Of a DNA stretch of 21,058 nucleotides, positions 20,901-21,058 are shown one piece after another. The notes below the pieces were generated by a model. That model was not told the origin of the DNA, did no database searches, and saw only the letters and a list, made by a program, of their open reading frames with translations. A program made the position numbers and the translations under genes. Source of the DNA: Scytalidium lignicola (Eukaryota > Ascomycota > Leotiomycetes); assembly GCA_002812745.2 (NCBI GenBank), contig NCSJ02000519.1, positions 1-21,058 of the forward strand. Reading direction: 5' to 3'. Every line of letters starts with the position of its first letter. Position 1 is the first letter of the stretch.

Positions 20901-21058
20901 TCCCCTCAAGTTGGCGTATCGTGCGTCTGTCCCTAAGGCCGTTCCAGGCCAGTGCTGCATTGGTGGAGGCATGCGGGCATCCTGGAGGACGCAGCCGTTG
21001 ACATCGGTTGGACACCAGCGCGCAGCTCTAGCGGCAGCCCGACGGACTCGTGGCGATG
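17998..21058. other. 3-kb region with no supported gene, upstream of DUF2841
   Basis: GC-richer than the rest of the window. Open frames are present on both strands (e.g. 19194-19643 plus, 149 codons, GTG start; 20972-20685 minus), but none shows domain features, splice structure or convincing codon use. An N next to a G run lies at 18853. It could be a long promoter and leader of the DUF2841 gene, or the upstream region of a gene beyond the window. Confidence 0.5.
20087..20104. repeat. (AC)9 microsatellite
   Basis: Eighteen bases of perfect alternating AC, preceded by CAG and followed by GG. Confidence 0.95.

Noticed and set aside
1..21058. tRNA, rRNA, CRISPR array or secondary-metabolite cluster
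   Set aside because: No B-box-like tRNA signals, rRNA motifs or regularly spaced repeats were seen, and the hydrolase has no backbone enzyme beside it.

Overview
The window looks like nuclear DNA of a filamentous ascomycete (Pezizomycotina). Protein content and style suggest a Leotiomycetes-like fungus, but that placement is inference. The grounds are short introns of 52-83 nt with GT..AG ends and CTAAC-like branch points, a Ste3 pheromone receptor, an ERF4/Golgin A7 protein, a DUF2841 (YDR124W-like) protein, and a Fot1/pogo transposon whose stops look like repeat-induced point mutation (RIP). Three single N bases sit beside homopolymer runs, so this is draft assembly.

Layout, left to right. 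Bases 1-1703 (+) hold the 3' part of an ERF4-type palmitoyltransferase subunit gene whose start lies outside the window. A shared 3' region of about 1 kb follows, then on the minus strand a three-exon STE3-type a-factor receptor (2722-4580), a three-exon alpha/beta hydrolase of the HSL type (5844-7110), and a two-exon coiled-coil membrane protein of unknown function (7529-9019). On the plus strand, 9775-10287 holds a short three-exon gene that needs splicing to be seen. It encodes a 134-residue, highly diverged histone H3-like protein with a CENP-A-length loop 1. Facing it is a single-exon secreted S41/IRBP-like protein (11224-12735, -) with Gly where the catalytic Ser is expected. A complete but decayed 1.9 kb Fot1/pogo transposon (13053-14939) with 48-bp inverted repeats and a TA duplication is next. 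A five-exon DUF2841 gene (15984-17997, -) follows, and then about 3 kb of GC-richer DNA with no gene I can support.

The genes do not form an obvious pathway. ERF4 (protein palmitoylation) and STE3 (mating signalling) are both membrane-signalling genes and are convergent neighbours, but nothing in the sequence links them. The main discovery candidate is the H3-like gene: open frame across three exons, canonical splice sites, near-gapless alignment to H3 along its whole length, yet very low identity and a tail without the usual modified-lysine contexts.
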